DNA of 64,000 bases from Undaria pinnatifida (taxonomy: Eukaryota; Sar; Phaeophyceae; Laminariales; Alariaceae): positions 5,438,137 to 5,502,136 of the forward strand of contig JABAKD010000023.1 in assembly GCA_012845835.1 (NCBI GenBank), in the 5' to 3' direction. Under the pieces are notes generated by a model. That model saw nothing but the letters and a program-made list of their open reading frames with translations. It ran no database searches and was not told the origin of the DNA. The position numbers were made by a program, and so were the translations under genes. Of this stretch, positions 36,123 to 47,037 are shown piece by piece (position 1 is the first letter of the stretch; the number at the start of each line of letters is the position of its first letter).

Positions 36123-36329
36123 CTGGCGACAGAAAGAACGAAGCACAGCGAGCGTCAACAACGAAGGGTAACGTGGATCTTGGCGGTTTCAGGGAAAATG
36201 TTAATAGGCTGCAGTTCATCGTAGGTGGCCGGTTTTAGCTCGACCGGCGAGCACATGTTGCTAATCTGTCGCTTGGTTATCATGGTGAGGGCCATCAAGC
36301 CCAAGGGTGTATCACAACGGCCGAGAGTG

Positions 36330-36660
36330 TTCAACCCGGCTTTTGCCTTCCGGTAAAGAGCAAGGCTGCGGTGTGGGGGGGTTCACGTTCGGGGTTCTGT
36401 TTCAGAATGTCTCGGAGTCACTCGCGCAAGTGACCCCGTGTTCCCTTGCGGTGTTTAGCTTAAAGCCTTTTTTTAGTGTGCGATGTTAACCCACAATAGA
36501 ATGGTTAGCTGGGAGCTGCGTCAAAAGTATCGCCAAAAGCTGTTTTTTGTCGGTGCGGTACCGAGTCACTGGCGCGAGTGGCTCTTATCCCGTAGCCAAA
36601 AAGGGGGGTAGCGACATGTGTTTAATAACATGTCTTAACATGTCTTAACATCCCCCCCGA
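36330..36660 (+). repeat. G repeat copy 1, in intron 2
   Basis: It shares agcaaggctgcgg, a long G-run and a near-palindrome (gtcactcgcgcaagtgac at 36417-36434) with 43150-43400. A second near-palindrome (gagtcactggcgcgagtggc) lies at 36563-36582. The word taacatgtcttaacatg is at about 36627-36645. It lies within the 1.63-kb intron 2 of the ZU5 gene. Confidence 0.55.
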
Positions 36661-37753
36661 GTAATGCCGTAGCCGTGGAGTCGAAACCTAGACAAGAAAG
36701 GCACATTAAACGAAAAGTCTTGGTGAACGAGCGGTAGCAAAGTACAACTGTACTGTCGTATGTACACGGAGGACGTAATGAAAGTGCTCCTCCTGCAGAG
36801 ACGGGTGGCTTTAGAGTGGGCGGTTAGGTGAGGAAACCGTGACGGTGATCGAGGGCCGACCTACACAATAAAAGCGGTGTTTAGGCCTTGGTCGCTTACC
36901 CTCGATGGTGCCGCCTGGGCAAGTTCGTCAGCGTCTTCCTCTCCGGTGGTCAGCCCAGGTTGCTGCCGACAACAGCAGCGCATGAGGTCGAAATGTGTAC
37001 ACATCAACCAATGGTTACAAGTATGCAACATGGTATCATAATGGAGCCACATGTGTTGAACATCCACCTGTGCCCGCCGTCAAAACCGAAAGTGATGCAT
37101 TTCGAAACTTGTGTATACCTAAAGCCTCGCAAATTGCGCTCCGAAGCACTATGTCCAATTAATGTGCCGGAGTCAGGGTATAATATCCAAACGCGGCTTA
37201 TCGCAGGCGAAATGTTGTATTGTGGTTCGAGGTACTCCTGTATGTACGCACCGTGGTATGTATATGTGTATCAAACAAACGTTGATCTGGGCACTCGGTA
37301 AGGAAGTATGGACTGAATACAATATTGGCTGTTTAAGTGCCGACGCTATACGCTTCCACGCGCACAAGCAGAAACTCAATAGACCATCCTGTTGCGCAGG
37401 TAGAACCTTAGGACACACGATGCCAGTACGTGAGTCTTCTCGTTTGCCTAATTTGTTGAATAGGACCCCATTTTGCCCTCAGCTACATACAGAGACGTGA
37501 AGGGAGTGCTCGAAACATTCCACTCACCTGCCACGGAACGCGTTCACGGCATACTTTCGCATTTTCCCGAAAGGTTTTGGCGGTATCAGTTCACCGACGC
37601 TCTTCTCGCATTGCGAAATCCCAATCGTACACAATTTTCAACCGTCGCTGTCGCTTTCGAATCCAAACCAGCCTACAACATGCCGAGAAATCAACGGCAG
37701 ATGGCGTGCACTTCTTGAAACATCATCCAAGGCTGCAACTCGCGGCGTCTCAC

Positions 37754-38128
37754 CTGGATCCCACTCACAAGTTCAGTATTGAAGATAGTCAGTTCCCTGT
37801 CATCGTCCCCTTCAACGCCCTGCTCCATCCTGCACAATCTAGCATTAAGCTCCTCCATCTTCGCCGTGTCATCAACCTCCCACTTCTGCCCAGCTTCCAC
37901 AACCTCGATGCGAAAGGATAAGTGCGTGGCGCTGCTACCTTCGGCGAGGCGCACCCTGCAATCCACAGCTCCCGGAGCGACGCCGGGTAAGCACACCACT
38001 TCGAAATTTGCGCACTGCCCAACCCCATCCCACACGAAGTCTCGAATGGAGGGACGGAGGTGGCCGACGGGCTGAGTGGAGCCGACACAGTCCCCGCCCA
38101 GCACCTTAAACACGATGTCGGGTAACTC
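37754..38128 (-). CDS. ZU5-domain protein, exon 2
   Basis: 125 codons lie between acceptor ccattag|GAG (38129-38130) and donor CAG|gtgaga (37753-37752), phase 0 at both ends. The translation alternates hydrophobic strands (IVFKVLGG, FEVVCLPGVAPGAVDCRV, THLSFRIEVV), resembling an immunoglobulin-like or filamin-like beta sandwich. A short charged helix follows (KMEELNARLCRMEQG). No catalytic residues are visible. An alternative donor (gtgagt) lies 15 bp upstream, also in phase 0. Confidence 0.65.
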
Positions 38129-38542
38129 CTAATGGTTCGGCGCCACCGTAGATACGAGCCAAGGAAAAAGTTGAAGGAAATAAGTGGGGTGGGCGTAAAT
38201 TCAGATCCTGACACTGACATATTGCCGTGTGTTAAGCACGGCGGATATGCGGTCTCAGGCTCACAGACCCTCCATATTGATGTTGCTGACGGGTTTCCCG
38301 AGATTTATCACGTAAAGCAAACATAGACGTCAAACGGAAACGATTGTGAGCTTCTCTCTTGTATTAATTTTCACGCGCTTCATAGGAAATCGGGGCGAAT
38401 GAAGGTGTGCCGTCGACAGCATGGATTCAAGTCGTTCACATCATGGGCGGCAGGATTTGACAGGCTCGCGACCACGACGGCGTTTCATGGCCACCCACTG
38501 TTAAATAATTATATTCACTAACGCGACACACGTGTTGCTTAC

Positions 38543-41500
38543 AGTGCATGTTATCCCGCCGATATACAGTGTTAAGACAAGCGCGTTGGTCTTGGGCCAG
38601 ATTACACCCCCCTTTCCGCCTCTCACCAATGTCACTGTCACCCTCTCCCCTGGTGCAATCCTCCTTGCTCCAGACACACAGGCTGCGATGGCGCCCTCCC
38701 GTAAGACTGCCCGCGCCGGGTCATCGCAGACGTGCTTGGCGCACGCCGATACCCTCAGCTGGAATCCGCGACCCACACAAACCGAACGAGACGAGGAACA
38801 CGTAAAGTACACAAGTTCACCACCCTCGGTGTTCCTAACCGGGGGTAAGGATGGTGCCGTTCGGGTGTGCGGACAGGAGACCGAATCGATCGCCCTGGTG
38901 GACGCGGGCCGGGTCTCGGAACGAGCGGCAGTCTGGACCGCTTCAGGCGATGTGTTTCGAGCAGCAGCCGTGAGGGATGAATCCGAGCCGTTCGCCCTCT
39001 GTGTCCCCACCAACAATCCTTCACTTCGCGGCATCAGCCTTCCAGTAGAGAACGGAACGTCTGAGTTGGCCGATGCATGGTAGTAACTAGAAGTGGTGAC
39101 ATGTCCGTGCACCGTGGAAGCCTCCGTCGACACGAGCTCCGTTGCGTACCTTTCTGAGCCTGGTTGTCGATAATCGCTGCGGCCATAGAAGGGAACACGC
39201 TGGTCCTCAGGGAAGGGGTTTCGAGAGACAGCCGCTGTGGGTGAACCCGAGCCATGCTCCCTCTGCCCCATTGCCAAGGACGCTCCACCTCGCGGCGCCG
39301 GCCTGTCTGTGTTGAAAGATACTTCGGAAACGTCCAGTGCATATGTGGAGGTGGAGGTAGTGTCGTTCCCCAACATCGTCGAGGTCTCCGCCGACACAAT
39401 ATTCGTTGCGTACTCCTCTGAGCTCAGTCGGTGATCATCGCTGTGGCCATAGCGAACGCCTCGTTGGTCCTCGGTCGATGGGAGCTGCGTGTCGGGGGGC
39501 GAAGCAACTTCGACCGCCTCAGGCGACGGGCTTTGAACAACAGGTGCCATGTCTGATGGCGAGCTGTGCGCCCTCCGTGCCCCCACCGACAACGTTTCAC
39601 CTCGCGGCGAAATTTGTTTTCTGTCGAAGGGTTCTGGGAAGATGGTTAGGGCATGGACGGTACTAGGCGTGGTCTCGTACTGCAGCTTGATAGAGGTGTC
39701 CGCCGAGACGAGCCGCGTTGCGAAGTCCTCTAAGCTTGGCTGCAGATCATCGCTGCAGTCATACCAAACACCACGTTGGTCCACAGTTGACAGGAATGCA
39801 CTATCTTGACGGGAGGGACCTTCAACGGCCCCAGGCGACGAGGTTTGAGCAACGACCACGGTCGGTAATGTCGAGTCGTGTGCCCTGTGTGTCCCCTCTA
39901 CCGATGACTCGCCACCTCGAGGCATCAGCCCTTCGGTACCGAAGGCAGCATCGTCGACGCTCTGTACGTAACCAGTGATAGATGTGGTAACGGCGCCAGA
40001 TACTGTCGACGTCTTTGCTGACACGAGCTCGGTTGCGTATGCGTTTGCGTTTGGTAGCAGAAAATCGTCGTACTCGTACGAAAAGAATTGGTTTGCCAGT
40101 TCCAATATTTTGCCTTTGCGCCGTGCTCGGATACGTGCGGAGATTGCAGCAAGCTGACACGCACCAGGAAGCGCCCACACAATGTTCGCGTCGTAAGATT
40201 GATGAGGTGCATCCGAGCTCGCCGCACTGAAACACCGAGGAGGTGCAGATGATGCCTTCAATACGAAGACCCGTCGCGTAAAGGTCGATGACCGCACCGA
40301 CCACCTTGACATCAGTCCACCGGCACGAGGTGGCTTCACTGCTGGGCCCGTGGATGGCACCGCCCCCGACCGTGTCGATGAAATGGTTGCGGTTGGAGCG
40401 ATTGTAGGGGTTGCGGTTGAAGTGGATGGCGTTATCGACCAGAGCTTGGTTGTTGAAGAACCTACGGCATGTAATGTCCCTCCAGGTCTTGTTCCGGCTT
40501 TGAGCGGGGGATCATCTTGCTGCCGTCTTGGAGCAGCGTGCCGTGTGTTACCTTCTGCACCCGGAGCACGTCCGGGAGCACGAAAGAGGCTCGATCTTAG
40601 CCGGTCTGATTGCGTCGAAGCCCATAGCGGAGGCGTATCCACCGCCCGTATTCTGCTTCCTCTGGCATTGGCCAGCGCTTTCTCCCCCCATGCGGTGCAG
40701 GCTGCTAGCTCCTTCCAAGCCAACGTCATCCAACTGTCCTGCGCTGAGTCGTACGAGATTCCGGAAGAAGTTACTGAGTGGAACGATTTCCACTTGGCAA
40801 ACGTCTTCAGCAGTCGTATCCCCTTCCGGTATGGAACCGTAGGGTGAAACGTACTGCTCGTCGAAATACTATTGTTCGAAGTCGCATGCTTACACCGAAC
40901 AAGACTTCTCGTCGGCACACCCGTCCTTTGGACCATCTTTCCACCACCGACTTCAGCTTGCGCTGGCCCTAAGGGCATCGCTTTACTCGGGAACACCGAC
41001 GGAGACGCGGGCATGGGAAGGCTGTGGTCGTGGTCGATGGCAGAATTCAGTGCAGGTGAAAAGATGGTTTTGCTGACACCATCACCCCGGGCAAGACAGC
41101 GACCACCCTTCGAGATGGATGCTGATGGCCGTGACGAGGACGGTGGCGACGGCGACGCAAACCTCTTAGGTAAGAGACCTCTTCCCAGAGCCAGCAACGT
41201 AGTCCATGCTTTATCCAGAGCTACGCCACCATTTCCTTCGGCTGACCCGTTTGCCGCGGATCCCGCGTCCGAATCTTGCTCCAGGACCGACGCTGCTAGG
41301 CGTTCGCCTTTCTTAGCAGCACTGGCCGGGGAGCGACAGGAAGACAGTCCCGCAAGCGTTTCCTGAGTTGACGACGGTGGAAGACCAGCACGACCCAGGT
41401 TTGTGTGGTGCTCTGTTAACGGTTCCAGATGCCTACCGACCCTCTGACTCTTTGCTCCCTCGGGGAGTTCCTCGAGGTCCCCAGCATCCCCAGGACTGAA

Positions 41501-42043
41501 GTCTCTCTCCACCAATGCTTCCAGATGCCCACGCACTCCTTTGCTGCTGTCTCCCTCGAAGAACGTCTCCAGGTTCTCACCAGTCCCCCGAAAACTCTCT
41601 CCCGTTATCAGCGTCCTCGGATTATCACCCGCATCAAGACCGTATCCATCTTCCAAAATCGTTCCAAGGAGCTTACCAGTTGTGTCGCCTTCCACTATCT
41701 CTATCTCCAGCCCTGGTCGGTCGTTTGACCAAGCGCTGGGGGCAGCGAGCGTACGATACCGGTGGGGGCTCCCCGCCTTCATGGCAGGAATTTTGAATCG
41801 GCAGCCTGGCACTACACACCACGGCCCACTGTCGGAACTCCTGCTTGAAATGACGGTGGCCACGAGACGCTCGGTTACGCCTCGCACAGGCAGTTGGAGA
41901 GGTTCCTCCCACGTGATGTAGCCATCGGCGTCCAGCTGCTCCGGGCGTGTCTCCGCCACTAGCACCCCGGCGCAGAATATCATTTTGAAGTACCTTTCCT
42001 CCCACCCGGCTGACCATGGTGGTGGTATGTTGTCCACGCGGAT
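38543..42043 (-). CDS. ZU5-domain protein, large exon 1 of those found
   Basis: A 1,167-codon open exon lies between acceptor ttttttcgatag|ATC (42044-42045) and donor ACT|gtaagc (38542-38541), phase 0. Counting from the GTG codon at 42037, residues 1-110 are beta-rich and faintly C2-like (FCAGVLVAET, ITWEEPLQLPV, LVATVIS, CVVPGCRFKI). Residues ~122-217 are six 16-residue repeats with the pattern xLExLxExxxSxGxxG. Residues 220-640 are Ser/Pro/Ala-rich and probably disordered. Residues ~660-1047 are four repeats anchored by YATELVSAxTST at 667, 772, 876 and 964. Residues 1075-1165 return to beta strands (YFTCSSSRSVCVGRGFQLRV, VTVTLVRG, ALVLTLYIGGI). The in-frame TAG upstream of the acceptor means the true start is in an earlier exon, or at the internal ATG at residue 19. 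I do not recognise the family as a whole. Confidence 0.75.
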
Positions 42044-42202
42044 CTATCGAAAAAATGATTGTATTGCAATTCACAGGCACACGGGCCGGTTAATGGGCAG
42101 TTGAGACGCGTGTGCTTGGGACAGGGCTAGCAAGGGATGGCCTAACCATTTCTGCCTTTCGTGCCTTCTAAACTTGGGACCTACCTAACGTCGTTGGATG
42201 CT

Positions 42203-42450
42203 GAGCGGTTCTACGGTACCACCCCAAACGTTTCTTTAACGAAATCGTCGGTTGTGAAACCAGCTCCCGGCCGTAGCTCCGGAAATACGGTGCCCTATAC
42301 CGACCGGACGTCCTCGTTCGATCGCCCTCCCCAAATAAGAAAGTATAAGAGAAAAAAAATCATAGCATACTTCCTCGTGTCGAGCAATCATGAAACGCTC
42401 GTTAATGAATATCGCTGGTTATGAGGGGGGGTACCACCGTAGAATCAGTC
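42203..42450 (+). mobile_element. D element copy 2
   Basis: The left end is gagcggttctacggtaccac, the right end gtaccaccgtagaatcag. Internal aaccagctcccgg.cgta, gtgtcgagcaatcatgaaac and gctcgttaatgaa are shared with copy 1. It lies just upstream of the large exon and may occupy an intron of the ZU5 gene. Confidence 0.75.
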
Positions 42451-43498
42451 CGCTATTTGTACAGTTTTATTGTATGTCGAGACGGTGAGATTAGTCGCCG
42501 GGCTGCATGGTTATCGCCCTCGGTGTGTGGTCACGGATGAGGAACATTACTCAGTAGGAGCTTCCAAGCCTTTGGGCATGCCCTTACTGTCGATCGTTGC
42601 GCCTTGTTTTCAATAAGTACATGTTCGTCGCCAACATAAACATGGCACGAGCAGGGGGTAACGTCCTACGCCGGTAGATTTCGTACTACGAGCATGGATT
42701 TGACCTCCGCAAGTTCCATCTGCAAGTTCCATGCAGAAAGGGTAATGCCAAGCGAAACCTATGCGCCCCATTACAGTACCCTGGTGCAATGTTGCCGTCA
42801 TTCAACTTATATATATACGCGTTGAGGTGCTTGAACCCGTTGTTCCGGGGAGCACGAGAGTAGTACCGATGTCGTTTACCTGCTAAGGGGGTTAAGCGAG
42901 TGCCCGCCATGACAGACCAGAGACCGACATTTAACGAGTTCTGTCAAGGGGGCGGGGGGTCTCCATCGAGGTTCTCCATGAATAGACTAGAGGTACATTT
43001 GCCGATTCCGTTCAATGTTTCTCCCTGAATAGAGCGTAGAAATCATTCAGTCCATGATTTCTTTCGTTTTGGGGTTGGGACACGCGGGTAACGGCGTGTC
43101 GGGTTGGGCAATGTAAGTGTACCGGTGGCAGTTTCCCGCAGGCGTCGGCGTTGAGCAGAAAATTCACCCAAGGAGCAAGGCTACGGCAGGGGGCTACCCC
43201 TAGTTTTCAATCCCGGACTTGAGCCGCTCGCGCAAGTGACTCAGCACCTCACGCACGAGAACGCTTTAGGCGATCGTTTTGGGGCAGCGTTCGAAGACAA
43301 CCATTCCATTGCGAACTTATTTCGTCAGGTTATCCTCACCAAGAACACGTAAGACCGCAGAGTAGGAACAGCGAGGGGCTACTCGCGCGAGTAACCCCGA
43401 GCCAATGCAAACAGACGGACCCAAAAAGGACCCCCCCTACCGCCGTAGCCTGGGTCTAAGCCCGCAACGCCGTGGGCCGACACTTGCCACGAGGGTTG
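42451..43498. other. No recognised gene; G repeat copy 2
   Basis: A frame at 42910 on the minus strand starts ATG and reaches a strong donor (gcag|gtaaac) after ten codons, so it could be a first exon of the ZU5 gene. Its phase does not fit the 42043 acceptor directly. The G repeat at about 43150-43400 contains ctcgcgcaagtgactc and the near-palindrome ggggctactcgcgcgagtaa. Confidence 0.4.
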
Positions 43499-44152
43499 GA
43501 CGCGTGCTACGATAGAGGTGCACCACGTTTTTTTCTGAGATTCCTCAACTTGGGAGCTTAAAGACCTCTCCCAAAAACTGACTTGGAGGGGGGGGGGGGA
43601 AAAAACTGCTACACCGAAGGAAAAAAAAAAAGCCCATGGCCTGTGTACACAAAGAGAATCATGCAAAACAAACGGCGTTTTTTTTCCGACGATTTTGGGT
43701 TGAAGAGCCCCGTCATTCAGAAACCATTTCCGCCCAAAAACGGTATACCTTACTACCTCTATACCGTAGCATGCGACATTTCCGACGATTTTGGGTTAAG
43801 GAGCCCCGTCATTCAGAAACCATTTCCGCCAAACAGCGGTATACCTTAATCCCTCTATACCGTAGCACGCGGCATTTCCGACGATTTTGGGTCAAGGAGG
43901 CCCCGTCATTCAGAAGAAAAAATCGCCTAAAAACGGTATACCTTAATACCTCTATACCGTAGCACGCGGCATTTCCGACGATTTTGGGTTAAGGAGCCCC
44001 GTCATTCAAAAACCATTTCAGCCGAAAAACGGTATACCTCAATACCTCTATACCGTAGCACGCGGCATTTCCGACGATTTTGGGTTAAGGAGCCCCGTCA
44101 TTCAGAAACCATTTCAGCCAAAAAACGTTATGCCTCTATCGTAGCATGCCTC
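43499..44152 (+). mobile_element. C element copy 7 with five R-end units
   Basis: L-end first: gacgcgtgctacgatagagg, cctcaacttgggagctt, aagacctctccc. The R end is then present five times, marked by ccgacgattttggg at about 43687, 43783, 43879, 43976 and 44072. Each unit of ~96-97 bp ends in a TIR-like ataccgtagcacgcg. The final TIR is atcgtagcatgcctc. Flanks are gttg (left) and gctg (right). This makes it 654 bp rather than ~270 bp. Confidence 0.9.
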
Positions 44153-44159
44153 GCTGTCT

Positions 44160-44432
44160 GGGGCAATAGCGCGTCCATCTGCCTAGAGATGGTGTCAGTG
44201 GCACCTCATGTATCATAGGTATCTTTGTATGTGAGCAATAGACCTTTCACAGCCATCTCAAACGTGACTATTTCATGCCAAAATCCACCTAAGTGCACGC
44301 TAAGCACGTAGCTAAACCAGCTCGATCTTGGCATGGAATAAGCACGATTGAAATGGCGATGAAACGGTCGCCGATGGATAATGGCCTGAGAATAACCCAC
44401 GTTTTTGTCGCGCCTCCCCTCGCGCCTACAGA
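44160..44432. other. No assigned feature
   Basis: This is sequence between the C element and the coding-like island. Minus-strand frames run through it but I cannot tie them to a gene. Confidence 0.35.
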
Positions 44433-45345
44433 ACCATGCGATGTCTTGTAGTTGGGACAAAACACAACTCGAGGCGGGGTCCGGACGAAGCCGAAGTTGA
44501 GGTGGACAGGCGCGTTTCGTGGCGACCAGTCAAGGAGCTCGACAGGGGGGTCCTGGACGAGGTTCAGTTGGTCACCGTGGCTGCGGTAGCCACAGTCGGG
44601 AGTCGTTGAGCGCAGTTTACACCCGACACGGGCGCAGCATTGCCGGCAGCCGCCACGCCTGCTGTGGCACCAACTTTGGCAGAAAGAACATCGCCAGCAA
44701 AGGGGCGTTGCTTTGTCTACCTTTACGAGTACGATAGACACTTACTTCCAGACAGAGTGCCCGGAGAACTCTGCGATATATGCGAGAGAGGTTCTGAACC
44801 ATGGCCTTTAGAGTGCAACGGAAACTAATACCGCCAGCACGGTCGTCTACAGGAGCCAGACCGTAGTCGTTCCATTGGAGAATGAGGCTTCACGCGAGCT
44901 CACAGTGAAATCAGCATTGAAAAGAGGGAGCCACACGCGTTGCAGCAGGGCACCAGGGTGCAAGATGTTGGAACGCTGAGGGCAACCGATACTTAGTTTA
45001 ATCCCCAGAAAACATGCTGACCGCGCAGACCATAGCTTTCTTCTGGCCGCCACCGACAGAGCGCATAATAACACGCCAGAACGTTCCAAATGGTGCTGTG
45101 GCTGCCGCTACGCCCATGCCCGCCGACCGACCTATGGACACTTTTTTTTCCAATAACACATGTTCCGTGGTCACGTGTCGCAGACGAAGTTCTTCTGGAG
45201 ATGGCCATGATGAAGGTCCCTCGTGGGTGTGAAAGCGTTTCGCAGGAGACAAGGCGCATCCAGCATCATATTTCGGACCTGGATCAGCAGTCGAAGACCG
45301 AGCTTCAGGCGCAAAATCAACCATTTTTTTCGGGCGGCAAGCGCT
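44433..45345 (+). CDS. Coding-like island, exons unresolved
   Basis: Several plus-strand stretches look protein-coding but need splicing to join. From a strong acceptor (cgcgcctacag|aacc at 44432) an open stretch carries DEAEVEVDRRVSWRPVKELD and VLDEVQLVTVAAVATVG to about 44608. A Cys-rich piece (LCDICERGSEPW) follows at about 44755-44805. After cctttag at 44811 comes TASTVVYRSQTVVVPLENEA plus SRELTVKSALKRG, and last a charged stretch ending SGGKR and TGA at 45345-45347. The minus strand also has long open frames, so strand is uncertain. No family is recognised. It could be a short gene or an old gene fragment. Confidence 0.3.
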
Positions 45346-45560
45346 GACGGACCCCGCCGGGTTTCCGCATTTTAGCCGCTCGACCCAGACTGAGGGTGCG
45401 CCATGCTACGGCTAGCACCGCTTCAGGCAACGGGTCACCGTGGTTCTAGCAGTCTGATCGAGGCTCGTGCACGCTGGGTCCTGGACCCGACCGACACTCA
45501 GGTTCGGGTTCGTGTCGCGTCAGCCCACAGTAGGGGCTGCCCTTATTGGATCACGTGTTT

Positions 45561-45793
45561 GAGGCGAGCTACGACAGAGGTTCACCATATTTTTTTCTTA
45601 GGCTCCTCAAATTTGGGAGCTTAGGAAGACCTCTCCCGAAACAAAATCTGGTTCAGAGCAAAGAATAAAGCCGCTACCGGACAAAAACTCCATGGCCTAG
45701 GGACACAATGAGAAAATCATGAAAAAACAAATGGCGTATTTCGAACGTTTTTGGGGTCAAGGAGAGTCCCGTCATTCTATAGTAGCATCCGTC
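45561..45793 (+). mobile_element. C element copy 8
   Basis: A worn copy, L-end first. The left TIR is gaggcgagctacgacagagg and the right end is agtagcatccgtc. It is flanked exactly by gttt (45557-45560 and 45794-45797). The R-end block is shortened. Confidence 0.82.
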
Positions 45794-45862
45794 GTTTCCG
45801 GCTGGATGAGCTCCTCGCGTGAGGAACGACCGAGATTATTGTGATTTTTCTATGCAGCATAC

Positions 45863-46128
45863 TACGCGTGCTACGATGGAGGTAGCACTTTTTGGCTGAT
45901 TTTTTGTTTCTGAATGACGGGGCTCACCTCAACCCAAATTCGTCGGAAAATGGTCCTTTTTTTAGCATGATTCTCGTCGTGTACCTAGGCCATGGGATTT
46001 TTTTTCCGATCTTCGTAGCAGTTTTTTTTTTGTCTCCAAATCAGTTTTTCGGGAGAGGTCTTAAGCTCCCGACAACTCGAGAAAACACCTCAGAAGAACC
46101 GTGGTGCGCCTCAGTCGTAGCACGCGTC
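45863..46128 (-). mobile_element. C element copy 9
   Basis: The left TIR is tacgcgtgctacgatggagg and the right TIR is tcagtcgtagcacgcgtc. Flanks are atac and atat. Internal gacggggctcacctcaaccc and gggagaggtcttaag are conserved. Confidence 0.87.
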
Positions 46129-46190
46129 ATATTTGTTCTAGGACTACGGCATAGAAGTGCTAGCCGGGGGCCGTGCGAACGAATGCCTTC

Positions 46191-46457
46191 GAGGACTGAT
46201 TCTACGATAGCCCCCCCAAAAAACAGCGGTTTTCTTTAACGAACGTTCCATGGCTGCTCGACACAAGGAAGGATACACTAGGTAGGGGGAAAAAAAAAGT
46301 TATCCATGGATGTTCCCGTGTGCAGAAGTCTATCGATTGATGACGTCGGGGTGTTGAGGGCACGCCGCAGTTCAGAAGATACGACCGGGAGCTGTTTTTT
46401 TTGAAGCCTGCGGTTTTGTTGAAGAAAAGTTGGGGGGGCTACCGTAGAACGGCTCCG
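46191..46457 (-). mobile_element. D element copy 3
   Basis: Inverted relative to copy 1. The left end is gactgattctacgatagcc and the right end gggctaccgtagaacggctc. Internal ctttaacgaacgttccatg, gctcgacacaaggaag and gaccgggagctg are shared. The two TIRs with their C/G runs pair over ~18 bp. Confidence 0.78.
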
Positions 46458-46559
46458 AGGCCATGTTTCGGGTGATGTTGACATTGAGCCCCTTCCTCGC
46501 GTTAGGAACTCAGGAAATTCTTGAAAAGTTTCCGCACCCCTACCGCCGGATGACCCTGT

Positions 46560-47036
46560 CACCAGCAGCTTCTACGACGAGGGAGAAGATCTGCCATTGC
46601 GGTCGAGTACGATGAGTCGTCGAGGAGAGCACCGCGTTCAGCATTACCAAGGCGGTGGTCATCAAGAGCATCCTTGCTTCATCGGCAGGGGCGCAGCACA
46701 TTCCTCCAGCACAGGAATAGGCCTGTCCTCGACGCGTTTCAGGGCGAGGAGTAGCAGTCGCGTGCGCTGGGCAAAGCAGAATCTAGCTGCACTCCGTAAT
46801 CTCGCCGCTGCGCGGACATGCAATAAAGCAAACCAACATATATCTTGAGTCTTCTACTCCTCACCACGCCAGGCGCAGCAAAACGACCTCATCGAGACAG
46901 TCACGGAGTGGGGCGTTCGCGGACAGCGTGGAAGGCGCTCACCGAGGACAACGCCGGGAACATCCCCTTGTGTGTGCTTCATCGACCTGAAGAAAGCATG
47001 GGCCTCTCTCTGTCGACGGAGAGCTACTACTGCAGT
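46560..47036 (+). pseudogene. LINE reverse-transcriptase fragment
   Basis: On the plus strand, near 46975-47020, the translation CFIDLKKAWASL matches the early palm block of non-LTR reverse transcriptases (FIDLxKAxDSV), in which the D is catalytic. Upstream, in shifted frames, are weaker matches to the finger region. The fragment ends at C copy 10. It is short and frame-broken. Confidence 0.6.
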
Positions 47037-47037
47037 A

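Noticed and set aside
36888..37301. A 137-codon plus-strand frame with plausible composition
   Set aside because: It begins at TTG, has no recognised motif and lies in the intron of the minus-strand ZU5 gene. Length alone is not enough.
43670..44130. CRISPR-like array (regular ~96-bp repeats)
   Set aside because: The units are continuous, have no unique spacers and end in the TIR of the C element. The window is also eukaryotic.
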